Part shown: one piece after another, positions 23,397-37,100 of the stretch
Numbering within the stretch: the first letter of the stretch is position 1
Layout: every line of letters begins with the position of its first letter
DNA from: Daphnia carinata
Lineage: Eukaryota; Arthropoda; Branchiopoda; Diplostraca; Daphniidae
Assembly: GCF_022539665.2 (NCBI RefSeq)
Contig: NC_081338.1
Location: forward strand, 8,048,446-8,112,445
Direction: 5' to 3'
Length of the DNA stretch: 64,000 bases
Translations under genes and position numbers: made by a program
Notes under the pieces: generated by a model
Databases searched by the model: none
What the model was told of the DNA's origin: nothing
The model's input: the letters and a program-made list of their open reading frames with translations, nothing else

Positions 23397-23455
23397 GGCG
23401 GTTTTGGCGCCAGCCAATCACAGCAGCCGGTGGCGGTTTTGACGCCAGCCAATCA
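23397..23455 (+). repeat. Duplicated 24-bp CCAAT-containing motif
   Basis: Two copies of a 24-base unit beginning GGCGGTTTTG and ending CCAGCCAATCA (23397-23420 and 23432-23455), differing at one base and 35 bases apart start to start. Each contains a CCAAT box, followed about 60 bases later by a T-run and TATAGAGTATAG. It could be a small promoter or the terminal part of an unrecognised repeat element. Confidence 0.5.
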
Positions 23456-26400
23456 AAACAAATGCACAGCGTGACGGACACAGGCTCCTCCTCTTTTCCT
23501 TGTTTTTTTATAGAGTATAGATTTTGTACCCGCAGTGGACAGGTAGAACTAAGTTGTAACATGTTGGAACATTAGACTAATTTTCTACTTCTTTTCATTT
23601 TATCAGAGGATTACATTTTTTTTTCATGTATTTTTTTAATTACATTTTTTGTTTTTTTATTGTTAGCTAAATGCGTCTATCTAGTTCATCCAAAGCAGAA
23701 GTTGAAAATCGTCGTCGTGTTAGGATAACCTCCCATTAAATATGTAAGCTATTCTTAGTACTCGCTAGATGGCTCTAAAACTCGGTTGCAACGAGTTTTC
23801 AAATTCGTCTAACAGATGGCGAATTGGTAATCTGTCGTCTCGAGCAGCAGAGCCTGGCATGATTAATAATACTCACACACAGGCAACTGAAAACACTGCA
23901 CTGGTAAGGCATAAAAAATCTCAAGACTCTTAACTGATGACAAAGAAAAAAAGAAACGCTATCTTTGTTAAGCGCGATTTCATTTGAACACGGAGTTAAT
24001 ACCCAATGGCGAAATCCCGATGTCATGACTGAAAATATTCTTTTCACGTGGGGATGCAAAACAGAATGGTTAAAATGTGTCTTTCTGTCGGTATTCTATT
24101 ATTATATTCATCGAATAACGAAAGCAAAACACCTTTCGAGAAAGGCAGAATCCTGGTACTTCACCCTTGCGACAACCAATTCAACGTAGCACAATTTTCA
24201 GTATTCTATGAATTTTAAATGCGCTCTTTCCAATGGAAGCAATTTATTAATGATACCCCAAGTCAGGAAACCACAACGGCGAAAAAAATGCCATACGAAA
24301 ATGCTTCGTCTATGTGCCATGTGGAAACTGGTGTTAAAATATTAGAAAAGAAAACAGTCGGAAACACACAGCAAAAACGAAAAACGATCAGTAACCATCC
24401 GCTATTTCCAATCGATTTAGAAACTGAATGAAAAAACAGACTAAAATACTGACTCTGATGGTCAACCTTTAATGGAAATGATCAATAGGAAATGTAAGCT
24501 CCCTGGCACTAGGCGACTTGTGATCATTGTGCTTTTGACCTGGATCAAAAATATCATATCCGCTTATTGCCGTTAACGAGAAAAGAAAATGAGACCGGCC
24601 TCGACAATAGTGCATAAAAGTATCATGCTACAATTATAGGGGAAAAAAATATCCGATCGTTAAATCGTAATGTTTGCATATACAGTACAATGATTGCTAC
24701 TTACTGAGTACAGCGTACGAGATACAATAACAAATGTGTTCTGAAAGTTAAAAAGATTACGCCGTGTCACTTCACTATAGACCAACGAACGTAAAGGCAT
24801 CAAAAGTAAAAAAAAAAAAAATAAGGTACTAATATATTTTTTTGGTGGAGAATTTCGTAACACTGCTTAGTGAGTTATTATAGGTTAAGGGATTGTTAAA
24901 ATTTGTTTTTAGAGTATTTATCAGAGCAAGTATGTGTACAAAGTGAGAAGGTCAGCATTTAAATGAGAGAGGGATCCAATTGACATAAAGTATCGCAAAC
25001 AAACGGATAGTTAGTTGCCTAATGGTGTAGGCATCCTTTCCTGATTTCCATCAGAATCCATCAGTTACTTATTCATCCGTACTTAGAAGTTCATTCACCC
25101 ACAAATTTCGAAAGACATCCCTTTTGCCCGACATTTATGCAAAGTGTTGATCTTTGCTGTAATTGACTGTAACAAGCATTTATGGGAAATAGAAAAAAAA
25201 AATATGTATACGTATACAGTATATATTTTTTTTTGTTTGGAAACAATGTTAAGTCTGAAACAAAATTGCAGCGTTAGGAAAATTTTCCCGACACGGAGAG
25301 GGGGCCCATTGTTTATTGCGGCATGTGTACGTGGGAAATATTTCGGCTAAGACATTTGTAAGCATGAAATTGTTACGCCTGTGCTATGTCCTATTTGAGC
25401 ATTCAAAAGAAAGTGACGACAAATAATGAGAGAAAAGACTAGCGCAAATAGCACTCTGTGAAGGCGTCACGAAATCAGTTAGCAATTGTTTCATTTTAAC
25501 TGAAAAGTCACATTTTTTTTTACAAAGTAACGAGTATATAATAGACCCAGCTGGAAGGGAGAGTAGCATTACAAACGCCATATCCGAATTCAATGAATTT
25601 CGCTAGTCTTTTTGAACAGCCTCATATGGGCGCTGTCACCTGCAGCAACATCGCCCACAGTTCATTCAACCTAGCAACCGTCACCTAGCGCTCAGCGAGA
25701 ACCCAAAAAGAACCTAACTGCAAACCTCTGTCTCCAACCCAGCAGCCTATCGCCGTCTTCACTAAGTAACCGAGTAACAAGCAGATCTTTATTTATTTTT
25801 TGTCTTATTTTTTACTTTTTCACTTTAGCGTATGTTCATGTAATCCTTTGTGCGTAATGCAAGGACTGTGAGAGGTAAACGGTTCGTACCGACCAAAAAA
25901 TGCCAGAGCGGCAACAGGACCTAATGACTTTGGAAGTGGCTCAAAGACTGCAACAGACTTGGCGCTGAACATTAGTAATTGCGTGTTACGTAATGGGCCT
26001 TAAATGACGGCCGAAATCTCCCTTTTCGGCAGCACGTCTGCCGCGTCAAGCTTAAAGAATGCATCTACTGAAACCAAAGTTTCTACCAGAGCAATGTTTT
26101 TAATGGTGTGTAAAGGATGGTATGGAATAGCATTATTCTTTAATGAATAAGGCAAAGCTAGGAGCAACCACTATCATGTCAACATAGTTTGTGGCAAAAC
26201 ACCCTTCCAAGACTTTATTTATCGATCGGTTTATACCTTTTCGAATTTGTTTTTAGTTTTTCTGCTTTCGTTGTTTTACGCAAGGGTTAGTGGTGCTTTT
26301 ATCCATAATTTGGATGTCAAGGAGATGCGTCGCCTATCACCAACAACAAGAGTGTGCTCCCTTACATCAATTCTTGCGACATTTATTAGTCACCGGAAAT

Positions 26401-27851
26401 CCTCCATCGAGAATAACGAGGAGAGACTGATTTCAATTTGAGCCTATTATAAATTTTATCAATAGATCCCTGAATTCGATAATTCGAGCGAATTCAATAG
26501 GGAAAACCCAATAAGCCGCAATTAGCAAGCAGGGGCCGTTAACGACTAGCATATTGTTGAAGGCGTATGATTCACTAAGTAGTATGCTGGTAGGTAGTAT
26601 AGTTTACCAATTTATGAGGCACCTTAATGAAGTTCATATCACACCATCTGAATTGATTATCAACGACGATCAAAGAAGAGCATCATGTACAGGCGAATGC
26701 CAAATTTAATTAATACTAAAATGTTTCATAGGAACTATGCCCATAGAGAAAACTCGTTTTCAGTGACGATATACAGAATCGGCAATTATAAACAGATTCA
26801 AAAGGTAGGCTAGATATCTCGCGCAAAGATTTCTTGTTGAAAACGTGACGAATCGTATTTATACTTCATCCTTTCCCCCATTTTTATAGTCTATAAATGT
26901 ACATTCAGTATGTTGGTACACGAATACATATCCGAGTGATAGGTAATCCGCCCGACATCCTATAAATGTAGGAACCTTAGAGCATGGCAAAAAATAATAA
27001 TAAAAATAATAAGGTGATCGTGACACTAGCAGTCCCTAGGCTACCAAACGCAGCATGTAATAACGATCAAACGTAAGGGTGGAGTCACCGCTGCCCTTTT
27101 TCTCCTTCTAGGTGTTGACATCCTCGTACTGTTATTTCCCTAATATGGTGTATATTTAGCCAATAATGAATCAACGACTAACGAGGCATGGAAAACAATC
27201 TACGCGATTGCACATCCCTATCTACTGTAGACCACTATCTTACAACACAGCGTGCAACTATCCGTAAATCTAAGCAACTATATGCATGATGAAAAAAGGG
27301 ACAACAAAGTGGACTAGCTATCGATTACCGTAGCCACTGTTCGATAGACTAAAAGACTGCAACCGAGCATGCCTAAACTCAGCCATTTGTCTCACAGAAA
27401 AAAAGAAAACTTGATGTACGACGATGTAATTCAGAAAATTATAAATAAAGAAACAACGAACACGCTAACGGCCTATCAATTAAAATAGGCTGAGCGCATA
27501 CGTATGCATATCAACATGATAGAAACATTTTCCAGCAGTGCTGGAGTAAAAGTGTATGCCTGTGAGAGCGGAACCGGATTTGTGTGCGGCACGTGTACAT
27601 GAACAAGAACGCACACAACATGTACGACTATAAAATCTATACAGTTTCCTGCGGTACCCTATTTCTTATGTGCTGTACAAAATTCTCGGTTCATGAACCC
27701 CTGATAATCAATGAATATAGCGAAGCGGTGTGTGTCGATTAAAGTGCAGATATATTTATGTATATCCGTAGCGCACTTTAAGCTTAACAGCAAAAGCACC
27801 GTGTTATTAATCAATAAACGGCACATAGTCTGTAGCTTGTAGACCAATTAC

Positions 27852-28177
27852 CTTTCGTCGGCATAACAGAAATCCACGCTTTTACAACCGCTTGTTAGGC
27901 TACTGTGACTGAGCCGATGGTGAGGCTGAAGCTGATGCTGTGGGCTCTTAATGAGTGGTTCGATGTGTTGTTGGCAATTATTGCCGTCAACATGGGCACC
28001 AGTTTTTCTCCACTGCTGATGCCGTTGCCGAAAATGTACTCCCTGTTGACCAATAGCAGTTGATGCAGCCAACCGGTTTTTATCGAGCAATTCGTCCTCG
28101 TCGTTGTCGCCATTCTCACTTTGTTGTTCGGAAGTATCACTATTGGGAAAACCTGCGGCCACCAACAGACGACTCAT
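27852..28177 (-). CDS. slo2: slo2 candidate alternative first exon C (distal)
   Basis: An open frame from ATG at 28177 (context AGT-ATG-A) encodes about 108 residues: MSRLLVAAGFPNSDTSEQQS, an acidic run (NGDNDEDELLDKN), then a His/Gln-rich stretch and CKSVDFCYADE plus AG of an Arg codon. The donor is GAAAG|GTAATT. Phase again fits the shared exon at 9202 and gives Arg. The frame is open further upstream to a TGA but has no earlier ATG. There is no family similarity on its own; the evidence is length, composition, donor and phase. It would require an 18.6 kb intron. Confidence 0.5.
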
Positions 28178-31100
28178 ACTGCAAATCTCGTGGCCCGCCT
28201 TCTCCAATAGGGAATTTTCAATGGCAATTCTTTTGATGTCCGCCGTGGGACTATATCACACAGGATGGTAACGAAAATGTGGTGCGTGTTGATGCCCCGC
28301 TTTCACGTCCCCAACTGAATGCTTTTGACCAACAATAAGGCGCCCTTTCCGAGTTATAGGAGTCGTTCCCAGTTCAAATCATAGAAACCCAGAACCAACA
28401 GACATATATGTGTTTTGCATCAAGCCACAGCCATGAGCGCCATGAGCCCTTTATGAGGTGTGTATACGCCTACATACGCCCAACAGAGTTGTATTAACGA
28501 AAAAATCCCAGATGGTGACTGTCAACTCAGTCATATGGCATTCATATAGATAATAAATGATAATAGTTTCCGGACTGTAGCAGAAAGTAAATAGGCTTGC
28601 CTATCGCTTGGCGTACAAATCTACTGTGATTGTTGACGGTATTGTTTCAAATGGAAATTAGCAACGTACTGGCAACTGCACATAAGCCTATATGCCATTA
28701 GCCATTACTATAAACAGTGGAATAGTATCGTTCCGCGAAAACGCCACTTCCGGCTGACTGTACTGGGCAATGTATCGCTGATTGCTTCAGAGTTCTACGA
28801 AAAGTGCTATTTATAGTGGCAGTGTCCGCGTTACTACTTTAAGAACTTGTGATAACCTACAATACAGTTTTTCCGTTCTCGGTGACTGGAAACTAAATTC
28901 AGTTTAAAGCAGGCATTGCAAATGGACAACTATTTGCTGTAATTTAAGTTTTCAACGTTTTAAAAGTGCACAAGCACTTTTTTAAAAAGATAAACTGCCA
29001 ACAATAGAGATTTAGGTTTAGTACAAACACCACATAATGTAGTATGGTAACATGAAGGACGTAAAACTCAATTCATTGCCATTCAGCGTTGGTTACGCTT
29101 ATAGCGGTGTTACTACGTAATATGGGTTAGCAGACTTTATATACACAGTTTTTTCGCAAAGATGGCATCGTTACTGTTCTCATATCAAAACGTTTGTTGG
29201 GTATTACGCGCCGTTTAAATTTAAATTTTTTTGTTTATTATTTTTTATTATTTTTTGTATTTTTTTTTATTGTTGCGATAAAAGAAAGCGAACATTCCTT
29301 CCTGGTGGTTCTTTACACAATAGTTTCGGTTGTTCTCAGCTTGCTTGCACGTAAAACGTGTGAACCGCCAACAAGAAGTTTGTTCTTATCGTCTTTGACG
29401 GCCATTATCTCAGCAGCGATTCGTACTCCGCTCTTCTATGTATTGTTGTAGGTCCGAGGTTTCCTTCAAAGATCCAGACGCTGAAGGTTTAACACGCAGT
29501 AACGCGACGCAGGGATCATTGCAGCGTGGGGCGGCTGGGCTGCTTCCAGATCATAGGCTCATGCCTCCTGAGATCTTGTGTGATTGATGTCACTATACTT
29601 CCGTATCAGTCGGACCCTTTGTCTATTGGGAGTTGTCATGGCGTCCTCTTACAGTTAACCTCACTATCTTACATAGCCCATACATTGCTGCACAATAATG
29701 CAGCTGCGATAAGTATTGTTAGCATAAACGAGATAACTGTTAAGCCTGCTGTTAAGTGAGATTCAACAACCGAAAAACATAAGCATTTTGCCGTTAAAGG
29801 TAGTTATCATGCCAAAGGACACGAAGATCAGCAACAGATTGGTTATTAGACCTTACGCAATCAGGGTATTAGAATATTTGCAGCTGTTTCCAACTCAACG
29901 GCGCCCTTCTCCTTTTCTTAAGCACAGCCACGAAAAATGTCCCAGGCATGCGTCGTTCGGATACACAGAAACGATGAAAGCACATTTACATAAACTGTAG
30001 CCAAAAATTAAGAAAAATTAAACTACTTTCCATCAAATATGGAAATATTTCTAATGTGCGAAAGGTAAAATACTGAACCCTTCTACGAACAAAGAGGAGG
30101 CCCAACAGCTTCGTCGCAGTGTCTGTTGCATTTAAAGGGAAATAAATCAAAAAGGGATCGTACCGTGCTATATTATTTATGTCTTCATAGATCGACGATA
30201 GGCTGTTGTTTGGAAACAATGAAAAGACAAAGCAGTGAAGGAAGACCCAGTTCAGGCAGTAGTTGAATATGTGAGTGCATTATACAACCATTGTCAGAAT
30301 CGCGCGATTGGCAACACCGATGCCATTAAGCTATTGTTCTTTTTTAATCTAAATTGGTTGCATGTTCCGCTTTATGCGGGGAAACGACTTCAAAGCTTTC
30401 AAGGACATAAATGAGAGCTTATTGAACAGACAGTATTCTTCTCTGCGGCCGTAGCTGGTTTCGACGGTCAGTTGATATAAAGATTTAGACCCATCTTTAA
30501 ATTTTTAAGTTTGATCATTAGAAAGACTAAATGCTACCAAATTAATATGACAATTGGTTATAAGGAATCTATTATGAAACCTGCAGGGTCATATGTACAG
30601 AATCAACAAAGAAGCAAGCAAAGTTAGAGAAATTAAGGCGTCTCTTTCCAACGAAATCAACCGCGAGTGGGACTGAGAAAAGTAATAGTTAGCAAATGTG
30701 TGTTACAATTTAACCCAAATCATCGCGTTTGAATTATACTGCGTTCGCTTCTATAGTTTACGCCTACGGAACAGGTTTTCTCGAGACAGATGAGATTGTA
30801 TACCAACAAAAGAATTCAGCTATCCCGTAAGAAGCCCATTTAGCACTAAATAAAGTAAATAAATAAAGAGGATAAAATGTTGTTATCACGAGATGAGTGA
30901 AAAAATATTCTTCTTCAATGGGAGGTCCTACAATGCACGTCGTGGTGTTATTTCTATCATTTGTGTCAGAAAAACCAAAACAAATTTTTATGGTAGCTAT
31001 GTTATACTTGATCACTTGTTGCGATCGATCAGAACCTATACGGCCATAACAATACTGTTCAATGTGCCACGTTTTCCCAATCATCGCGTTTCGTTAGGAA

Positions 31101-34100
31101 CAAGAACATACTGTCGTACCTTCTCTCATTCTCGTTACGCTTCATCATACGTTTTTACGCATCGCTACAAGAGTTTGGATGTTACTCTTCCGAAATTCCT
31201 CTGTCTGTCCACCAACGTAGAGCAACAATTAAATAAATTTTGCAATCACAAGGCGTCACTCAGCGTTTAATTTATTCAAGGTTAACTTTTCTGAATTTTT
31301 TTGCCCTCATACACGAATAAACGAATTTCACCAAGGCTGTTATGGTATGTGCAGAAGTCTTATTCGCCCTGTACAAAGCGGTTTTTTCCGTGTTAGAAAA
31401 TCTCCGTAAATCAAAACGTCAGATTTGGCTTGCAAAAATGTTTTCGTTTAGGTAGACTATTTCATATTTTTAATATTGGTTTTAGGGAAAATTGGTATTT
31501 TTTTCTCCTCGTTTTGGCTATGGCCTCACAAAGAAATAATGAATTGCTAGGCTACTATAATGTTTGCACTTCACCATTTTAAAAAAATGCAAAAACTGGC
31601 AATTTAACGTAAAACTAAAGCAGGAATAAGTAGACCTGTTCTAAGAACCTTTGCAGATCTGTCATTTTCACTTTTCAGGGATGAATGTATAGGCCGTACA
31701 AAGTTGCATTCTGTTAGACACTTTATTCTAAGAGAATTGGTTCAGGTTCGTGAAAGAACGGGGCAATTTTCCTTTGTATAGCTTTCCCTTGAAAAATGGT
31801 TCAGTTCACGAGCGATAGGTTACATCGAAAATATTATTAAATAAACTATCATCTGCTTGTGGGTGCTTTATAAAGCAATTATAGAAAGATAAAGACTTTC
31901 ATAGTCTAGATAAAGACAAGCCGACAAAGATAGCTCGCATAGTTCAAACCGGAGATGAGGAAGAAAAAGGTATATACCGTAGGACAAAATGCCAACCGCT
32001 GAACGATCGATACATTCTCTTGATCCCCTTGCGAAGACGCACATGATAGGGAATACAGAAAAGAAATAGCACAGATATCTTTAAAAAAAAAATAATTAGA
32101 AACATCGACAGGTTCCAGCCCTGTTGTATAGTAAATAAACGTAAACATGCACCTAAATCCTGTTCCAGTGCTGTTTCACGTACTGAAGTACTGTACATCT
32201 GCGTTCTGCCTCGTCAATACGTCTGTATATGGGATATTGGTTGCTAACAATGCCTCGTCACTGAAAATCGATTTATCGAATGTCGGTGGTTGACGTCGGT
32301 GGCTACGTCCCTATGGGGATATCTACGTGCACAGTGTAGACGCAGAAGCTATGAATTTTGAACTGGTAAAAATCTACCTCACAAACGACCAAGAATCCGT
32401 TCTTAGGCCCTACATTCGCAATTGAAAAGTCATTTCACTATTCTTCAGTTCCAAGAAAACACCGCAGTGCCAGCAACCTGTAGGGCTCTCGAAAATCGAA
32501 ATAGATCTGCACGCTAAATATACATTACTAGCTGATAGTTACCAGTTCAGGTCGAAAACAAAGGACGAAAAACCTACCGAAAAAGGCTTTTCACAGGGTT
32601 CGCAACCTATCTATTCTGCAGGCTTCTGCAATACAGTCGATTGGCTATTGTAGATTTATCCAACCAAATGTGTTCACCACATTAATTAGTGACGACTTGC
32701 CACCTCTCAGAAAAAAAAGTTAAAAAATTTAATTTAATAACGGAATTTGAGTTCTGGCTTGCCTCTTCAATATGGAAATTAAAGATGAAATATACGAAAC
32801 AACATAACATTGCATAGCCATCACATGTTACCTAGGCAACCAACTGCAAGTATTATACTACAAATGTGAAGAAAAAAAACAAAAAAACACAAGAACCCGT
32901 CCACATTCCATAAATAGGATTGGCTCATACGTAATAAGAGTAAAACTACAGAACGGCTTGTAGAAAACGCAATTCGAGTAGGCTTCGAGTAGGCTGTAAG
33001 CAAAACAGCTGCTTGTTTTGATAAAGCTTTCCTTTGATAGCCAACCATTGCGCCGAACCATCACTGCTCATCACAGGAAATGAAAGACATTGTGGATATG
33101 CTACTGCAGTCTAACTGTACATAGGTAAGTAGTACCAAACATTGAAGGAGAGGGTGGATGGGCCAGAAGGTTATTTGGAATTATTGGCAATGTTCGACAT
33201 CATTAATCACGGATTATCGACGAAGAAAGTTTCGGGTAGAGAGTATGATAAGAGGAAAAAATCAGTTGAATTAAATTATGTCTGTTTATTTTGTATTCTC
33301 CATATAATAAAAGTCCCCGGTAGTACGTAAGTATACAGATACCAGCTTTTCTAGTTTAGTTTTTGGTAAGGGACGGGACGTTGATGTACACAGGACGGAT
33401 ACACCGGTGGGAAGCAGCAACGTTTGTGTTCAAGTTCAATAGATTTTAAACGGCGTACGCCTACCTTTCGCCGTCGTCGTTGAAAAAGTCCCCTCCTAAA
33501 AGGAGATCGCGTAAGCGGAAACGAGGAGGCAATGCTGGAAGGTCAGGTCCGAGCTCCACAGATGTCATTGTGTTCAGCGATATCATTTTGTTGGTGGGTA
33601 TTATTTTGTCTCGCTAGTAATGTAATGAGTTTAGAAAAAATACTCAGTGAACTGGCATTCACAATTTCAGTTTTCCAAAATTTTGGGCGCGCACCTGCTT
33701 CTTTAACGAGTTAGCTTGTAAAATGCTGTAAGGCCTGGTCCACAACACAATTTGGGGAGGGCAACTGTCGCACAATTTTCGGCGTCAGGATTTTCTAAGA
33801 AGACAAGAAGGAAAAACCAAAAATCTAGTCCAACCAACACACTGAGGTACGCGCGTCGTACATCAAAGTGTATACGTCAACAAAAAAAGAGAGAGCCAAA
33901 ATCTTTTGATTTCTCAAGCCCGCGACGCACACGTACCGCAGCGGCGGTGCTCCGGTGACTGACTTCCAATTCATCAAAGTTGAAGCAAACCTGGCTGCTC
34001 CACCCCCTGAAGGCACTCGCCGTTCCCAAGCTCGCATGCACACGCAGCATCGTTGGCTCTAGCAACTCCTGCAACTGGATTCAGATGAGAAAAGAGGAAA

Positions 34101-37100
34101 AGAGAAATAGAGGGTGAACGAGAGACACAGAGAGAAACAGAGAGAAAAGGGAGCGAAAACAGTCAGCGAATCAGTCTGGCAGAACAAAGGTGAATTTCGG
34201 ATAACGTCGTCGCAGAAAAGAATTAGCAATGAAGAATACCTTTAACAGTTGGTACAAAATTAAAAATGATTGTGTTTCAAGATTATTTTTAAGGGCATCA
34301 AAGTCGGCCATTAAGCTCATTCTTTTTCATATTAATCCAGTTAGTATACGGTCAATTTTTTTTGGTTCACGTTTCATGGTTAGTACGTGTGTCTTGGTAT
34401 TTCCTTTTTTGTTTAGGCCTACATGATTTTTACTGGGCTTTTGCGAACGCAAGAATCTTAGGAAACGGAAATACGCGTAAAATGTTAATACCAAAAAGAA
34501 ATAAATTTTTCAGTAAAAAAATGTTTCTATGAGATAATGACATTAGATCCTGCGTGGAATTTGTTTTAGATTTGCATAGCTCTTCCTCGAGGCTTCTCCC
34601 TTAATAGTCCACCAATCTGAAATTAGTATTTTTCTTCGACTTTTCCTATATAATAGGTACGATGAAAAAACTATAATAACTCAATGGACAAAAACCTGAC
34701 TGCTGGTATAAAGTTATAGGAACGTAGCTATATAAGTTGTTGGAAATGTATAACATGGCGCTCCTACTGAAGCATGCTAGCTGGTATATTGATTAGTTAC
34801 ACCAAGACTAAATATGATCAAGAAAACTGCCGAAATATGGGACGTTTGGCTGTTAAAAAGTACGTTTCCAAAGCTTCGACTGAAAAAGTCGAAAAATGGG
34901 TAGCTTGCGTAGTTAATCTACTGACCCATTTACACTTATGAATCTACAATTTTTATGAATAGAAAATATAGAACGAGGATAAAGCAATCTTAATTAAGAT
35001 CAATGCGAACTTCATCGCATTTTCCATCTCTCTAGGGCATAAGTTTCATCGTCTTTATTTTACAGGGATCTATGATCAGCAAAGATAAATGATTTTTTTG
35101 CAGTGTGTGAATTTAATATAACAACTTGCCCCGAAACAGAAAAGACAACGTTATAAAAAAACATGAATTGTTGAATTTAGCAAAAACTCATATTTGGGGT
35201 GGTGTAAAGCTCTTTGGTGAAGTCTATTACACTGTAGAATCAGGACTGATCTTCAAATCATATGTGATTCTTTACGAATTTTGTGTTAAAGAATCCTGAT
35301 TTTCTTGCAAAAATTATGTATTTCTTACTGCATGAGTCAGATTTTTTCTCCCTTTCGTAATTCTTCAGACAAACTTTTTTTTTCAAATGTAGCCTATACG
35401 AGTTTTTTGGTTTTTCATTTAAGGGAATTTTGGTCCCATTTTTCGAAGCTGAGGGTGGAGTTTTGGACCCGTAAGGTCTAGGGTTTGCATATAGTAGTTC
35501 AATAGTTTTAGGGATTCTCAGAGATTTTTGCTAAATTTCTTTGCTTCAGCCGAATTTTCACTTTAGAATAAAATATAGTCCGTGCTTCGACGCTCCAGAC
35601 AATCCTCTCGAACCCAGAAGCCTCTCCCAAACCCGATAAACCGAACAGAAATCCAAAACGACGCAACCAATCAGCCAAATAGCTACACGTAGGTACAACT
35701 ATACGACCACTTGGTGCGGTATAACCGGATGATCGCATAACTGATCAGATGCCATAGTAGCATTTAGTAGGTGATGACTGATTCTTATTACCTTTTATTC
35801 CCGTATGTATCGTTTGCTTTATCTCAGTAACAAAAACATGTTGGAAATATTAAATATGTTGACTAAAATAGAAAGAAGACTAGAGGCGATGCAAAGTGAC
35901 GAAATCAAACAGCATAATCGGAACTAAATGTTTATAACATGGGCACGCAACTCTTGGTGAAGTTCAAGAAGAACAGCCACTAATGGACATATTTATTGAT
36001 GCAATAGCATATTTTAACAAATTAAGACGCAATTCTGTTTCGTGATCAGACTAGACATCTGTCTAACTAAATTCCCTGACTGTCACATTGGCTGATTGAC
36101 ATGCACATATTTGTAATTCTCTTATTTTCTAAAGTAAGACCATAGATAAAATACGAAAAATCCTGTTTTCGTGAAATTGTACTACTCCCGCGTAAACGGC
36201 CGGGAAATTCATTGGCTAGTGGGGCCCTTGATAATAATAGAGAAACCTAGAATGGGGAGGTAAAGTGCATCCGTTGTTTGCACATGTTCATTTGGGTATC
36301 GTGAGTCGGCGTGACACAGCGTGAATATGCGTGATTCCGTTATAACAGAGTGTTTTTAGCATAACAATGTCATATATCTCTATGTAATACCGTTACCTTA
36401 AAAAAACGATAATCCAATGTCCTGAAACGTTTCACTCCCGCGTGAATGGTCGGCTGTTTCTTGATTCTGCTCCTGTATGCCCTTTAATGACCAAAAAAAT
36501 TACGGTGGGGGTGTAGGAGAAACGGGGGTTTCTGAAACCAACGTCAACCACAACGATCTCAGGTAGAAGCGGACCGCAAACAAAGGCAACTTCAAGCTTG
36601 GTTTGCACGATCACCACGTTCGATCGCGCTACCTGCGATGATATCTGTTAAAGTAGATAACAAACCTACGAAACTTTTGATTGGTTTCTTCTTTATAGCA
36701 ACTTTTTCGAAATTGACCCACACAAAAAGCACACAAGTTCACTGTGAATAAAAAGGAACACGGGACAAGACCAGACGACGCATATGATCAGTGGTACCCC
36801 CCCAGCCCAACAGGAGTGAACCAACCTTAAACACATACGAAAGAACAAAGGAAAAAAGATGTATGAGATTGAAATAAGAAAATATACAGTATTTTAACAA
36901 TACCCACCGCATGTCATTCGAGAAAAGCACATGCGACACATCATACTCGCACAGCGCAGCCTGAAAGGGTAAATCATTGGTTGGTAGCGTACGCGACTCG
37001 GTCAAAAAACGAAGCCACTGTTCGACTTCGCTGCTCCCAGATGCAATAATTGTTCAACCACGTCAGACGCGACCTGTTTAATTGCTTACAGCAAAAGGTA

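Larger units (their letters stand above)
14417..27851 (-). other. slo2: slo2 distal 5' intron (13.4 kb)
   Basis: No conserved gene is recognised between first exons B and C. Contents noted: A- and T-rich homopolymer blocks (19890-20012 and 22052-22069), a pyrimidine-rich TGCCCGTC repeat (22446-23185), a duplicated CCAAT-type motif (23397-23455), and an orphan minus-strand frame at 20069-20311. Most other open frames are short and overlap on opposite strands. The 15600-16100 stretch is comparatively GC-rich and lies upstream of first exon B; it could hold that promoter, but this is inference. Confidence 0.55.
1..28177 (-). other. slo2: slo2 potassium channel gene, 5' half (gene span)
   Basis: This is the span of a sodium-activated, large-conductance potassium channel gene of the SLO2/KCNT family. 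Thirteen shared exons, each bounded by AG acceptor and GT donor sites, join in consistent phase into a protein that follows the Slack/Slick proteins almost residue by residue: conserved cytoplasmic start ([16 protein letters not shown]), S1-S6, TVGYGD pore, then RCK1. The last exon runs off the window at position 1, so the second RCK domain and C-terminus lie outside. Three alternative first exons are proposed. Family knowledge: tetrameric plasma-membrane channel opened by internal Na+, setting neuronal and muscle excitability. The identification is firm; exact transcript starts are inferred. Confidence 0.95.

Noticed and set aside
30893-31270. 125-codon plus-strand ORF
   Set aside because: It overlaps a 106-codon minus-strand frame, has no recognisable motif and no gene structure; treated as chance.
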